Shown here: piece after piece, positions 1 to 9,453 of the stretch | Layout of the letters: each line of letters begins with the position of its first letter | Numbering within the stretch: the first letter of the stretch is position 1 | NCBI GenBank assembly: GCA_045579085.1 | Contig: JAZNLO010000020.1 | Span: 9,313-73,312, forward strand | Source: RGIG2206 sp045579085 | Lineage (GTDB): Bacteria; Bacillota; Clostridia; Oscillospirales; Acutalibacteraceae | Reading direction: 5' to 3' | DNA length: 64,000 nt | The notes under the pieces: generated by a model | Databases searched by the model: none | What the model was told of the DNA's origin: nothing | Seen by the model: only the letters and a program-made list of their open reading frames with translations | Translations under genes and position numbers: made by a program

Positions 1-2
1 TT

Positions 3-1601
3 GGCTCAGTTACAGCCGGCGTTTACGGCAATATGATGCACACCCTCGTTACCACTGATGACAACAGCGGCTTTGACCATCCGTTGTCAGCAGGCCTTTT
101 GGACGAGGCAAGGGAGAACGGCAAAGACAATACAAAGGCAGAACTTTTCCGTGTAGCGCTCATCCTTAATGATGATGTTGCTTACGATGAGGCACAGCTT
201 AAGCTGGTTGAAAAAGACAAGTACAGCGTATTCACCTCTAACCTTGTTCTTCTTAGCAAGGAAGCAGGTCAGTCTGCTGCAGATGCTACATTTAAAGACG
301 TAAAGCCGCAGGCTTCAGCGACTATGTATGATTACGCAGCGGGTACACCCGGCGGCACAGAGACAGCTTTCACAAGCTTTAATGATGATGTCTGGATTTA
401 TGGTGATTTGTTCCATAGCACCGTTGACAATAACGGTCAGCTTACAGCTTATTCACAGAAATATACGCTCGAGAACCAGATAAATTCATATGCTGACCGT
501 GCTTCCGCACCTGACATTAATGTTGATGGTTATGCCATAACAAACAAGAGCTATGATTTAAGCAACGGCTTCGAACTCAGCTTCAACGCAATGTCGCCTG
601 AAGCTATGAATATGACTCTTGCTGACAAAAAGTATATCTATGCAAAAGTTGGCGATTATACATTTTCTATGACAGGTTATCTTCTCCCGCAGGTATTCTA
701 CAAGGATACTTATTTAGCTGGCGGCGCAGAATCTGTTTATGACGGTGTGATAGATACATATCAATATAAGTCTGTTTTTGATACAGAAAATTTCAACCGC
801 ATAGCCTATGTTACATGCTATTGGGATGGTTGGGGTTATAAAACTTCAAAAGCTGTTACCACCGATAATGGTACATACACCTTCTATTATCAAACCCAGA
901 GCACAACAGCTCCAAGCTCAACAGACTTATCTAACTCAGCTATAACTGAGTTCAATAATCGTTTTGCTTCCTTAGGTCTTGTCAGAGAGTTAGACTTATC
1001 ACAAGGCAGCGACCAAAATGCTCATAAGCTTGAAAGCATCACATATACTATTAAGCTTGTTGGCGACCAGTTAACCTTCAAAAAGGTTATTAAGAATGGC
1101 AAAAAGAGCACTTCTGGATGGTCTACCACTTATAGTGATGTAACTGCATTTGAATATACAGTAACTGTTGACCCTGAAACATTTGGTAATTCAAAGGTTG
1201 CAATCGGTGGCGAGCATCATTACACCAACTATGGTTATTATAGGAATCCTAAGCTCGAGATAACGGGAGCAAACCCGAGTTCAACCGATAAGGTTTATGA
1301 TTCGATTGAAGTTGGCGCAGATGCAAACGGCATCGCTTACACTGGTGTAAGCGCAAACGATAGACAGACACTCACAAAGGTAAACACTGTTCTTGGTGAT
1401 ATCGTTGATGACGGTGTTGTAAGAGCATCAGACTATACAGCACTTAAGGCATCACTCACATCTAACGGAAAGTATTCGTTAAATGCCGCACAGATGATGC
1501 AGGCTGATATAGACCTTAACGGAAGTGTAAATGCTGCTGATGCCGGAGAATTCTGGTTGACGCTCGCTAAGACCACTAAAAAGAGTGCGTATCTTAAATA
1601 A
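3..1601 (+). CDS. Secreted dockerin protein, 5' end outside window
   Basis: The frame is open to the left edge, so the true start and any signal peptide are missing. The first roughly 450 residues match no family I recognise; they are rich in Asp, Asn, Thr and Tyr, as in extracellular beta-sandwich modules. From about nt 1384 to 1565 there is a type I dockerin with two calcium-loop repeats, a degenerate one (DIVDDGVVRASDYTALK) and a good one (DIDLNGSVNAADAGEF). Dockerins of this family bind scaffoldin cohesins, so the protein is probably cellulosomal. It ends 14 bases before the next dockerin gene, suggesting one operon. Confidence 0.8.
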   Translation, partial: GSVTAGVYGNMMHTLVTTDDNSGFDHPLSAGLLDEARENGKDNTKAELFRVALILNDDVAYDEAQLKLVEKDKYSVFTSNLVLLSKEAGQSAADATFKDVKPQASATMYDYAAGTPGGTETAFTSFNDDVWIYGDLFHSTVDNNGQLTAYSQKYTLENQINSYADRASAPDINVDGYAITNKSYDLSNGFELSFNAMSPEAMNMTLADKKYIYAKVGDYTFSMTGYLLPQVFYKDTYLAGGAESVYDGVIDTYQYKSVFDTENFNRIAYVTCYWDGWGYKTSKAVTTDNGTYTFYYQTQSTTAPSSTDLSNSAITEFNNRFASLGLVRELDLSQGSDQNAHKLESITYTIKLVGDQLTFKKVIKNGKKSTSGWSTTYSDVTAFEYTVTVDPETFGNSKVAIGGEHHYTNYGYYRNPKLEITGANPSSTDKVYDSIEVGADANGIAYTGVSANDRQTLTKVNTVLGDIVDDGVVRASDYTALKASLTSNGKYSLNAAQMMQADIDLNGSVNAADAGEFWLTLAKTTKKSAYLK

Positions 1602-1615
1602 GGAGGGTGAGCAAA

Positions 1616-4600
1616 ATGAGAATATTAAATAAAGAACATAAAATCATATCTGCAATATCCCTTATGTGTGTAGTGGCTATAATCGCATCTATGGGTATAG
1701 TCACAAGCGCAATTAAGAAGGATACTGTTAATGTTGGAACTTATGAAGGCTTAACTGGCGGAACAGTCACTGTTGATGGCAAGAAGTATTGGGCAGGAAG
1801 CCGTGACCCGTTCCTTTGGCCTTATGCCAGTGATTCCATCTGGAACACCCCGATTGGCAGCGGCGCTCAGTTTACAGACCCTGTATTTGCGGGCAACTGG
1901 GTAATGGAGCCGGACCCCAATAATAACCCGGATAACAACAAATACAATATCATCTACGATGATGAGCTTATCCGAAAAACAACAGAATCAGACCCAGAGT
2001 ATGATGTATATTCTACGGTGCAGAGCACAAATTGGCAGTGGCCTGCAAATAATGACATTGTAAACGAAAACTATCTGGGCACAACTGGAAATAAGCGTGC
2101 TTATGTAGGAAAGACCTATTGGCCGGAGTCAGCAGGACTTACTTCGTATTACGGTGCAAGGTTAATTAGGTATAAGAGTAATGGCTCCACAATTCCTGGA
2201 GATAAATACACCATTATATATGATGACGGATTTGAAACAACTGGTAATAACTGCGGAGCTATTTTGCAGCCTGATGGACGCAGCGTAATCCAGTTCCAGC
2301 CGTTGTATCGTCACACTGAGGATACTAATGTTAAGTTCATCACCGGTACACCTAAAATGGTTGATGACATTTATGGAGACGGTATACAAGGCTCGCACTC
2401 AGGAAGCGGACTTTCAACTCTCGGCGGTTCTCTGCGTGAGGGTGATATTGATGCAGGCGTTATCCGTCATGCAATCAAGATGAACGTTTATGCGTTGAAG
2501 TGGTTGTATTATAATGGCGATGAAGGTAACTTTGGTTACAGATGGCCTGCAACCAATGCTGACTCAACCGATAACGCAAATTCAAACGATTCTAACTATT
2601 ATAACGGCTCAAATCCTGAGCTTGTAATGGGCTCTCTCCTGTCACTTACAGACGAGGATTACAATGCTCTTAAGGGTACTTTGACAAACGAGTTCTCAGA
2701 AATTCTGCTTGATGCTTATTATAACTACGGTGCTTACATTGTTGATAACACCGGTAGTGAAAGATGGACTATCTGCGGCTCAACAGAAGCTAAAGAAAGA
2801 GTTTTGTGCAAATACGGCGTTTATCTTGATAACAACCAGAGCGGTTATAGCGGCGCAATAACTCAGGAAACTAAGGATTACTTGGATGACTTCATTAAGA
2901 TTGTCAAGAAGCTCAGAGTTGTTACAAACAACACCGAGCACAACATCGGCGGCGGCGGCACACCGCGTCAGCCTCTCGCTCCTGAAATCGGTGCTGTTGA
3001 CGGTATTTCATTAGACGAAACTATCGATATGGTTGTTGGCGGTAAGAAGAAGCTTGAGGTTACTCTCTATCCCACAAACGTATCTAATGTTGATATTACA
3101 TACAAGTCAAACAATACCACAATAGCAACTATTGACAAAAACGGTAAAATCACTGCTAAGTCAGCAGGCTCAACAACTGTAACTGCTACATTAAACGGCA
3201 TTACAGCAAGCTGCACAGTTAACGTTATAACTGCTGATACTAACGGTGACGGAAGAGTAAACAGCGCTGACTATATTTACCTCAAGCAGTTTGTTGATGG
3301 CCACAAGAGCGTAACCATCTTCAACAAGAAGAAGCTCGACGTAAACGGTGATGGCACTGTTGATTCTACAGATATTGCTACATTGAAGAGATATATTACA
3401 GGCCTTGAAGAAGTTAACGTTATTGAAAAAGGCGCATTTAGCCTTACTCAAGTTGCTAATATAGAGACGGGGTTAAACGAGGCTGACCGTCCAAATGGTA
3501 CGGGTATAAGGACCTTGGTACGCGATGGAAATTATATTTACACTGTTACTAATTATCGAGGCAAGAGTTATGTTCGTAAATATGATGTAACCGGCGCAAC
3601 TGCTCCTAAGTCAACCCAGATATTTGAAAGAACAAGCACGCAGGTTCCAAACCATTATTTTAACTGGCTTGTAGTTAAAGGCGATTATATTTATACGCTT
3701 TCAAGAAACCCTGCGGCAGGTTATTCTAACCCCATATACACAAACGGAAAACTTATAGTAGTTAATAAGAATACGCTTGAAGTGGTTAGAAATACAAAGT
3801 TTGACTTCCCGAACGGAAGCAACACAAGCTACGCTGCCGATGCAGGAACTGACTATAAGTGGACAGATACTTCCTTCGCATCAGACACCAGAGATAGAAA
3901 TAGTCCGGAAAAACAGGAATGTACGTTTACTATTGAAAATGGCGAATGCAACTTGAACCTTAAGGGCAGCCAGATAATTGTTCATAAGAACATCCTCATT
4001 GTTAACCTTCAGTTGCGTGGTTGGTGCGCTTTTGAGATTGATAAGACTGATGGAACTCACCTGACACTCAAAAGCACAACGATGTGGGGCGAGGTTGACC
4101 GAAATGTTTATGAGCATCATGGCGGTAAGGTGTTCGAACTCAATGGCAAGACATACTACATAGCTGTTGGCTTCGCAGACGGAAACGTATGCTATGATAT
4201 CACCGACATATCTAACCCGAAGGTAGTTTGGGACTTCTCAAATGAAGGTAAGGATATGACACAGAGAGATGCTGTTCGGGCGGCAATTCAGGAATACTTC
4301 CCGTCTAAGACAATCGGATATAATATCCAGTTCTTTAATGTTATTGTAGATTACCCGAACGCATACTTCACTGTTTCTTCCGGTGTTGCAGGATTTAGAA
4401 CTGCTAATGCATTTGAGGGTATTTTAACCTTCGATATCAGTGACATTGTAAATGGAAATGTTAAGCTGAAGGGTCTTGCTTTCTTGCCTGAAGACCATCA
4501 TATTGATTACAGAGAAAGCGACGTTCCTCCCACAACAATCGCTAGGGTTGGAAACTTCTTGTTCCTTGGCGCATTTGAGGAAGGTCTTGGCGTATTCAAG

Positions 4601-4855
4601 ATTGATTCTGATGGTATTGCAAGATTCAATAGAATGCAGTCACCGGCAGACCTTGGATATGATGTAACCGGCGAATGTGTTGGTTTCGATAATGTTTTCG
4701 CTCTTGATAACGAAATCTATTTCATCAACATAGGCGGTATTAAGTACAAACCGGGAACATCTACAAAAGAAGACACAGCAGATGCTGAAATTTCTAACAC
4801 AGTTCCCAGAATCTTTGTTTACGAGTTAAAGGCTGACCACAGCTCAGATTCATAA
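1616..4855 (+). CDS. Modular secreted protein: unknown domain, BIG2, internal dockerin, propeller-like domain
   Basis: 1079 residues from the ATG at 1616, 9 bases after AGGAGG (1601-1606); an upstream in-frame GTG at 1607 abuts the Shine-Dalgarno and is unusable. Order: hydrophobic signal segment (about 10-35); a large unassigned domain (about 50-430) with NNCGAILQPDGR and GSGLSTLGGSLREG motifs; a BIG2-type Ig-like domain (about 461-540); a dockerin with loops DTNGDGRVNSADY and DVNGDGTVDSTD (about 541-602); then about 470 residues of repeated GxxxY and YDITDISNPKVVW elements resembling LVIVD/beta-propeller proteins. A dockerin in the middle of a chain is unusual. Substrate unknown; probably plant polysaccharide related. 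Confidence 0.82.
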   Translation: MRILNKEHKIISAISLMCVVAIIASMGIVTSAIKKDTVNVGTYEGLTGGTVTVDGKKYWAGSRDPFLWPYASDSIWNTPIGSGAQFTDPVFAGNWVMEPDPNNNPDNNKYNIIYDDELIRKTTESDPEYDVYSTVQSTNWQWPANNDIVNENYLGTTGNKRAYVGKTYWPESAGLTSYYGARLIRYKSNGSTIPGDKYTIIYDDGFETTGNNCGAILQPDGRSVIQFQPLYRHTEDTNVKFITGTPKMVDDIYGDGIQGSHSGSGLSTLGGSLREGDIDAGVIRHAIKMNVYALKWLYYNGDEGNFGYRWPATNADSTDNANSNDSNYYNGSNPELVMGSLLSLTDEDYNALKGTLTNEFSEILLDAYYNYGAYIVDNTGSERWTICGSTEAKERVLCKYGVYLDNNQSGYSGAITQETKDYLDDFIKIVKKLRVVTNNTEHNIGGGGTPRQPLAPEIGAVDGISLDETIDMVVGGKKKLEVTLYPTNVSNVDITYKSNNTTIATIDKNGKITAKSAGSTTVTATLNGITASCTVNVITADTNGDGRVNSADYIYLKQFVDGHKSVTIFNKKKLDVNGDGTVDSTDIATLKRYITGLEEVNVIEKGAFSLTQVANIETGLNEADRPNGTGIRTLVRDGNYIYTVTNYRGKSYVRKYDVTGATAPKSTQIFERTSTQVPNHYFNWLVVKGDYIYTLSRNPAAGYSNPIYTNGKLIVVNKNTLEVVRNTKFDFPNGSNTSYAADAGTDYKWTDTSFASDTRDRNSPEKQECTFTIENGECNLNLKGSQIIVHKNILIVNLQLRGWCAFEIDKTDGTHLTLKSTTMWGEVDRNVYEHHGGKVFELNGKTYYIAVGFADGNVCYDITDISNPKVVWDFSNEGKDMTQRDAVRAAIQEYFPSKTIGYNIQFFNVIVDYPNAYFTVSSGVAGFRTANAFEGILTFDISDIVNGNVKLKGLAFLPEDHHIDYRESDVPPTTIARVGNFLFLGAFEEGLGVFKIDSDGIARFNRMQSPADLGYDVTGECVGFDNVFALDNEIYFINIGGIKYKPGTSTKEDTADAEISNTVPRIFVYELKADHSSDS

Positions 4856-4880
4856 GCTTGTAAAACAAAAAGTATTAAAT

Positions 4881-4922
4881 AAAAAACACCCGACTGAGCG
4901 TTTGCTCAGTCGGGTGTTTTTT
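4881..4922. terminator. Bidirectional terminator
   Basis: A perfect 19-bp inverted repeat (4881-4899 and 4904-4922, loop GTTT) with A-run on one side and T-run on the other. It separates the convergent dockerin operon and gerW. Confidence 0.93.
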
Positions 4923-4934
4923 AAAATTAGCTTA

Positions 4935-5309
4935 TTACTTTTTTTCCTTAAACTTGCTGATTACAGCGTCTATTACATTGCTTAAAACCGAGTTTTCTTT
5001 TGCCTCAACGCTTATCACTCGCACATCGTCGCCGCTGATAACGAGGAAGCTCATCGGTGTCAGCACAACCTTAGACCCTGCTCCAGCCGGCGATTGATAC
5101 TTTTTCTTGCCTATGTTGTTGATACTGGCTCCGCCGCCCGCAAACCCAACCGATACCTTGCTGATTGGATACACAGTTATATCATTCACCACAATTTTTT
5201 CGCTAATAACAAAGTTTGAATCAGCAAGCTGCAAGGTTTTATCCACAGTGTAGGAAAGCACTTGCATCAGGCTGCTCATCTTGTCCTTATTATCAATCGG
5301 CTTGCTCAT
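4935..5309 (-). CDS. gerW: GerW/YtfJ-family sporulation protein
   Basis: 124 residues. It matches the YtfJ/GerW family: the ISKVSVGFAGGG core, a second glycine-rich stretch and a VLTPMSFLVISGDDVRVISV strand. In Bacillus subtilis GerW is a spore protein needed for normal germination. Its ATG overlaps the stop of the upstream DUF2953 gene by 4 bases, the ytfI-ytfJ arrangement of Bacillus. The function is transferred from the family. Confidence 0.85.
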   Translation of the reverse strand: MSKPIDNKDKMSSLMQVLSYTVDKTLQLADSNFVISEKIVVNDITVYPISKVSVGFAGGGASINNIGKKKYQSPAGAGSKVVLTPMSFLVISGDDVRVISVEAKENSVLSNVIDAVISKFKEKK

Positions 5310-5914
5310 TTGTTAATCTCCTTTTCTGCGCGCTGTTTTACAATGTATGATAAGAACGCCAGACCTGCCTGAAGCAGATAAAACACCTGTATGCTGACTT
5401 TTATATCGAGCTCAAATACCGGTTCTTCACGCTCAAAATCACACACAACAGAAATATCTGACGCGTTTCTTTTTATGCGCATATTTGATTCTATTATCGC
5501 TGTTACGGGATAGAGCACAGCGCATATCGCACCGTATTGCATTGCAATTGCAGCTGCGTCGGTGCCTGCGCTTATTGAAAGTATATGCAGTTTGTTTATT
5601 TTGAAACGTTTAAGAAGCCAGAAAAACTGTTTTGCAAGCGCTTTTACAATGTCTGCCAGCTCGTCTAAGGACGGCTTTGACTTAACCTTGCTTACCTTAT
5701 CCTCATCTTTTTCTGCTTCGGGCTTGTCCGAATTTTCGCCGTTCTTTTTCGTAAATTTTTTAAGCGGAATCGGCACACCTAAAACATAGACCTTGTAGCC
5801 TAAACGTTCATCAGCTTTGCTTGTGAGCCTGAGTGAAATAGGTATGAAACAAATTGCGAAAATCAGCATCAGTAAAGCGAATATAACAATGCCTAAAATC
5901 TTAAGCGCAAGCAT
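5306..5914 (-). CDS. DUF2953 (YtfI-like) membrane protein
   Basis: 202 residues from the ATG at 5914, which follows GGAGGTG; the longer open frame beginning at 6238 runs back through the promoter region and the divergent TetR gene and is rejected. One N-terminal membrane segment (ILGIVIFALLMLIFAICF), a charged Lys/Glu linker (about 70-95) and a C-terminal part matching DUF2953. Its partner downstream is GerW, as in many spore formers. Exact role unknown; probably forespore or spore-envelope associated. Confidence 0.82.
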   Translation of the reverse strand: MLALKILGIVIFALLMLIFAICFIPISLRLTSKADERLGYKVYVLGVPIPLKKFTKKNGENSDKPEAEKDEDKVSKVKSKPSLDELADIVKALAKQFFWLLKRFKINKLHILSISAGTDAAAIAMQYGAICAVLYPVTAIIESNMRIKRNASDISVVCDFEREEPVFELDIKVSIQVFYLLQAGLAFLSYIVKQRAEKEINK

Positions 5915-5945
5915 TTTCACACCTCCATAAATTTCACTATTAATA

Positions 5946-5974
5946 ATTTTATCACAATCACCGCTTAAATTCAA
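5946..5974 (-). promoter_or_regulatory. Sigma-A-type promoter for ytfI-gerW
   Basis: Read on the minus strand: TTGAAT (5974-5969), 17 bases, TAAAAT (5951-5946), with a TG one base before the -10. No clear sporulation-sigma site was seen. Confidence 0.55.
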
Positions 5975-5999
5975 TAATTTAGTTTTAGGGCAAAAGCTG

Positions 6000-6028
6000 T
6001 TGACAGTGCCATTTACTTGTGATAAAAT
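6000..6028 (+). promoter_or_regulatory. Promoter for tetR-ABC operon
   Basis: TTGACA (6000-6005), 17 bases, TAAAAT (6023-6028). It lies back to back with the ytfI promoter; no convincing TetR palindrome was identified between them. Confidence 0.75.
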
Positions 6029-6071
6029 AACAAACGATATATAACAATAACTATATAACGGGGGGTGCATT

Positions 6072-6635
6072 ATGGCGCCAAAGGTAAAAACGACAAGGGA
6101 AGATATAATAAACGCTGCTCTTGACATTGTGCGAAGCAGCGGGGAACAGGCAATTAACGCCAGAACGATTGCGGCAGTTTTAGAGTGTTCAACGCAACCG
6201 ATATTCTCTAATTTTGCCACAATGGACGAACTGCGCATAGCAGTTGCTCAAAAAGCGGATGAGCTGTGTCAGGAATATATGCAAAGAGAGGTGGAGAGCG
6301 GAGAGTATCCCGCCTACAAGGCAAACGGAATGGCATATATTCGGTTTGCAAAGGAAGAAAAAGAGCTGTTCAAGCTGTTATATATGTGTGACCGCTCAGG
6401 CGAGCCTGTACCCGATGGCACTGAGCTTACCGATAAAATGGAAGCGCTCGTGCATAATAATACGGGGCTTGACGGCACTGATGCCAAGCTGTTTCACCTT
6501 GAAATGTGGGCATACGTGCACGGGATAGCCACTATGTTTGCAACGGGTTTTCTCAATCTTGAGTGGGAGCTTGTAAGCAGTATGATTACCGATTGCTATC
6601 AGGGCTTAAAAAAGCAACACGAAAAGGGACGATGA
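6072..6635 (+). CDS. TetR/AcrR-family regulator
   Basis: 187 residues. The N terminus is a TetR helix-turn-helix: TTREDIINAALDIVRSSG, then AINARTIAAVLECSTQPIFSNFATMDELR. The C-terminal ligand-binding domain resembles the WHG type. The start follows GGGGGGTG. It precedes an ATPase and a permease by 3 bases, so it most likely represses its own operon and responds to a compound exported by it. Ligand unknown. Confidence 0.85.
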   Translation: MAPKVKTTREDIINAALDIVRSSGEQAINARTIAAVLECSTQPIFSNFATMDELRIAVAQKADELCQEYMQREVESGEYPAYKANGMAYIRFAKEEKELFKLLYMCDRSGEPVPDGTELTDKMEALVHNNTGLDGTDAKLFHLEMWAYVHGIATMFATGFLNLEWELVSSMITDCYQGLKKQHEKGR

Positions 6636-6638
6636 GTT

Positions 6639-7367
6639 ATGGATGCTATCAAGATTGAAAATTTGACTAAAAAATACAGAGATGTGGTTGCTGTTGACTC
6701 GCTTAGCTTGACCGTTCATAAGGGAGAGCTGTTATCACTGCTTGGCGTAAACGGTGCGGGCAAAACCACCACAATAAAGATGCTGTCGTGTCTGACACAA
6801 GCCACAAGCGGAGATGCTTTTTTAAACGGTAAAAGCATCTGCAAGGATTCGGCTGCAGTAAAATCAATCATAGCCGTTTCGCCGCAGGAGACTGCAGTTG
6901 CGTTTGGGTTGAGCGTTCGTGAAAATCTTGAGCTAATGTGCGGCGTTCACGGATTTACAAAGCAAAAGCAAGCCAAAATGATAAAAGAGTTGACCGAATT
7001 GCTCTCGCTTGAAGCTGTAATTGATAAAAAAGCAGGCAGACTGTCGGGCGGCTGGCAACGCAGACTTAGCATTGCTATGGCACTGATAAGCGAGCCTGAA
7101 ATACTATTTCTCGATGAGCCAACGCTTGGTCTGGACGTGCTTGCGCGCAGTGATTTGTGGGATATAATCCGTTCGCTAAAGGGCGTTGTTACAATTATTC
7201 TGACAACGCACTATATGGAGGAGGCAGAGGCGCTGTCTGACCGCATTGCCATTATGAAAGACGGCAAGCTGCTCGTTTGCGATACTGCTGATAAAATCAA
7301 GCAAGCGGCGGATACAGACAGCTTCGAGCAAGCCTTTATCCGCATTGTCAAGGGGGTGTCAAAATGA
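6639..7367 (+). CDS. ABC transporter ATP-binding protein
   Basis: 242 residues with all ABC motifs: Walker A GVNGAGKTTT, Q-loop SPQE, signature LSGGWQRRLSIAMAL, Walker B ILFLDEPTLGLD and H-loop TTHYMEE. The GGWQRR signature and architecture fit the DrrA/CcmA-like exporter group. It energises the permease encoded next, with a 4-base overlap. Substrate is unknown; a drug or lipid is common for TetR-linked copies. Confidence 0.93.
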   Translation: MDAIKIENLTKKYRDVVAVDSLSLTVHKGELLSLLGVNGAGKTTTIKMLSCLTQATSGDAFLNGKSICKDSAAVKSIIAVSPQETAVAFGLSVRENLELMCGVHGFTKQKQAKMIKELTELLSLEAVIDKKAGRLSGGWQRRLSIAMALISEPEILFLDEPTLGLDVLARSDLWDIIRSLKGVVTIILTTHYMEEAEALSDRIAIMKDGKLLVCDTADKIKQAADTDSFEQAFIRIVKGVSK

Positions 7368-8095
7368 AGATGCTGACACTTGCTAACAGAAACACAAAGG
7401 AAATTCTGCGCGACCCGTTAAACCTGTTTTTTGGGCTTGGCTTCCCTCTTGTGTTGATTTTATTGCTCAGCGCAATACAGGCAAATATCCCCGTAAAGCT
7501 GTTTGAAATACGGCATTTGACTCCTGGTATTACAGTTTTTGGATTGGCGTTTATGACGCTGTTTTCAGCAACTATTATATCTAAGGATAGAGGCAGCTCG
7601 CTTCTACAACGCTTGTACACAACACCGTTGACACCGCTTGACTTCATTTTAGGCTACACCTTGCCGATTATACCGCTCGCAGTTGCTCAATGTGTAATTT
7701 GCTATATAGTAGCAATTGTGCTTGGACTCGATATCACACTCGGTGTTTTATACGCTGTTTTGTTCATTGTTCCTGTTTCGATTCTCTATATAGCCGTAGG
7801 GCTCTTGTGCGGAAGCGTGTTTACCGATAAGCAAGTCGGCGGAATTTGCGGTGCGTTGCTGACTAATTTGTCAGCGTGGCTTTCAGGCGTTTGGTTTGAC
7901 CTTGACTTAGTTGGCGGAACGTTTAAAAAAATCGCTTATGCACTACCCTTTGTGCACGCTGTGGAAATGGAACGCGCAGCGCTCGCAGGTAATTTAAGCA
8001 GTATGTTTCCGCATATATGGTGGGTGCTCGGATATGCCGCAGCGCTGCTTACATTAGCGGTACTGCTATTTTTACGGCAGATGAAAAGGCAATAA
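7364..8095 (+). CDS. ABC-2 type permease
   Basis: 243 residues with about six membrane segments and the ABC-2 pattern (N-terminal cytoplasmic RNTKEILRDPLNLFFGLGFP, central LYTTPLTPLDFILGY, final segment before the KRQ end). It overlaps the ATPase gene by 4 bases, so the two form one export complex, probably a homodimer of each. Confidence 0.9.
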   Translation: MKMLTLANRNTKEILRDPLNLFFGLGFPLVLILLLSAIQANIPVKLFEIRHLTPGITVFGLAFMTLFSATIISKDRGSSLLQRLYTTPLTPLDFILGYTLPIIPLAVAQCVICYIVAIVLGLDITLGVLYAVLFIVPVSILYIAVGLLCGSVFTDKQVGGICGALLTNLSAWLSGVWFDLDLVGGTFKKIAYALPFVHAVEMERAALAGNLSSMFPHIWWVLGYAAALLTLAVLLFLRQMKRQ

Positions 8096-8135
8096 AAAAA
8101 GAACCTGAAAGGTATTTACCTTTCAGGTTCTTTTT
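8096..8135. terminator. Bidirectional terminator
   Basis: An 18-bp inverted repeat with core GAACCTGAAAGGT and loop ATTT, flanked by A and T runs, between the convergent ABC operon and the PrsA-like gene. Confidence 0.92.
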
Positions 8136-8152
8136 AATTATTAGTAAAATTA

Positions 8153-9364
8153 TTAGTACTGATAATTCTGCATTGATGCCATGTATTCCTCATAGAGCGA
8201 ATAGTCTATCTTCTTGGGAGCAAGATAATCTTTCTCATAGTCATCGTATTTAACTGAAAGCTTCTTGTCCTTATCGGTGAGGTCTTCGGTGAACTCATCG
8301 TTTTTGAGAATATATCTAACCTCATCACGATAGGTTTCGATATAGTAGGGGTCGTTCATGATGTCTTTCTTTATAACAACAGCGCAGTAGTTATCGGTTG
8401 AAAGCACCTTTGTAACGCCCACTTCGAGCTTCTTAACATCATCAAAAATGTCGCTTGCGGCGGAACTGTCCTCGCTTCCCATAAGGGTTGCATACTCGTC
8501 AATCGGCTTAAACTCTTCTTCTGCCTCGCTGCTTGTGGCTGAGCTACTTGTAGCCGCACTGCTTGCAGCCGAACTGCTCGTAGCGGTGCTGCTTGTAGCT
8601 AAGCTACTGGTGGATTGACTGCTTGTGTTGTTCTCTTTTTCCTGCTCTGCGCTATACTCATCGCTTATAACGCTGAACTTCTCACCTGCGTTGAGCCTGT
8701 CTGCATAGCCCTGAATTTTTGTCTTGATTTCGTCCTTTTCCTTATCCTTCATATCCTTAGTGTAATCAATGCGGATTATGTTAGCGATGAGGAAATTGTC
8801 AGTAAGACCTTTGTTCAGGTCTTTTTCATCAATTCCCTTAGGGCCTTCGGAATAAAGGTAAGTAAACAGAGCGTCACGCTGGTAGTAGTATACGTTCTGG
8901 AACTGCTCATATGACTTGTAGCTTACGCCGTTGGGGATGCAGATATACTGATAGGAGTAATTCCACTGATAGTTAAGATACTGCTCTTTTTCAGCCTCAG
9001 TTTCCTCGTCAATTTCGAGGTTATATTTCTCAAAATCACGCTGAATGAGGAAGTAGCCTCTGCAGATTTCATCGACACGGTCGTTTACCCAGTCTGCATA
9101 CTTCTTGCCCTCACAGGTCTGCTTTGAGTAATTAACCTTGTCTGTGCTTTTTCCTGCATTTGTAAGCTCGGTATTAACTATCTGACGTGCCTCACTGTCT
9201 GCAATTATGACCATAAACATATAAACGCCGCTTGAAACGGAATAGGTTTTGTCATCCATTTTGCAGGTGGCAACAACAACGTCTTTTTCGTGGCAACCGA
9301 CAAACAAGCTTGCTATCATAGCAATGCAGAGAATGATTGCAGCAAATTTTTTAACTAAATTCAT
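8153..9364 (-). CDS. PrsA-like foldase lipoprotein
   Basis: 403 residues from the ATG at 9364; an in-frame TTG at 9370 abuts the GGAGG and is rejected. A lipoprotein signal ends in LFVGC, lipidated Cys24. The N-terminal helical part resembles SurA_N/PrsA chaperones. The C-terminal part (IIRIDY... then AVVIKKD) looks like a parvulin domain interrupted by a Ser/Ala/Thr-rich insert (8525-8614), so isomerase activity is uncertain. The pth-mfd-foldase order is common in Clostridia. It acts outside the membrane on secreted proteins. Confidence 0.75.
   Translation of the reverse strand: MNLVKKFAAIILCIAMIASLFVGCHEKDVVVATCKMDDKTYSVSSGVYMFMVIIADSEARQIVNTELTNAGKSTDKVNYSKQTCEGKKYADWVNDRVDEICRGYFLIQRDFEKYNLEIDEETEAEKEQYLNYQWNYSYQYICIPNGVSYKSYEQFQNVYYYQRDALFTYLYSEGPKGIDEKDLNKGLTDNFLIANIIRIDYTKDMKDKEKDEIKTKIQGYADRLNAGEKFSVISDEYSAEQEKENNTSSQSTSSLATSSTATSSSAASSAATSSSATSSEAEEEFKPIDEYATLMGSEDSSAASDIFDDVKKLEVGVTKVLSTDNYCAVVIKKDIMNDPYYIETYRDEVRYILKNDEFTEDLTDKDKKLSVKYDDYEKDYLAPKKIDYSLYEEYMASMQNYQY
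8525..8614 (-). repeat. Tandem 15-bp repeat encoding A-T-S-S-x pentapeptides
   Basis: Five consecutive 15-bp units (8525-8599) plus a degenerate sixth encode ATSST/ATSSS/AASSA/ATSSS/ATSSE inside the PrsA-like protein. It is a low-complexity spacer prone to changes in copy number. Confidence 0.85.
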
Positions 9365-9406
9365 TTTCAATGCCTCCGAAACTAAACTAAATTAGCGTAT
9401 AGAAAA

Positions 9407-9435
9407 AGTATACAATATTTATGTGGGAATGTCCA
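9407..9435 (-). promoter_or_regulatory. Promoter for prsA-like gene
   Basis: On the minus strand TGGACA (9435-9430), 17 bases, TATACT (9412-9407). It gives the foldase its own transcript despite lying 83 bases after mfd. Confidence 0.6.
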
Positions 9436-9453
9436 GTATATATTTAGAAAACG

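Noticed and set aside
1607..1615. GTG start of the second dockerin gene
   Set aside because: It directly abuts AGGAGG; the ATG at 1616 has correct spacing.
5915..6238. Long N-terminal extension of the DUF2953 gene
   Set aside because: It would run through two promoters and the divergent TetR start; GGAGGTG precedes the ATG at 5914.
8525..8614. CRISPR-like array
   Set aside because: Units are contiguous 15-mers in frame within a coding sequence, with no spacers.
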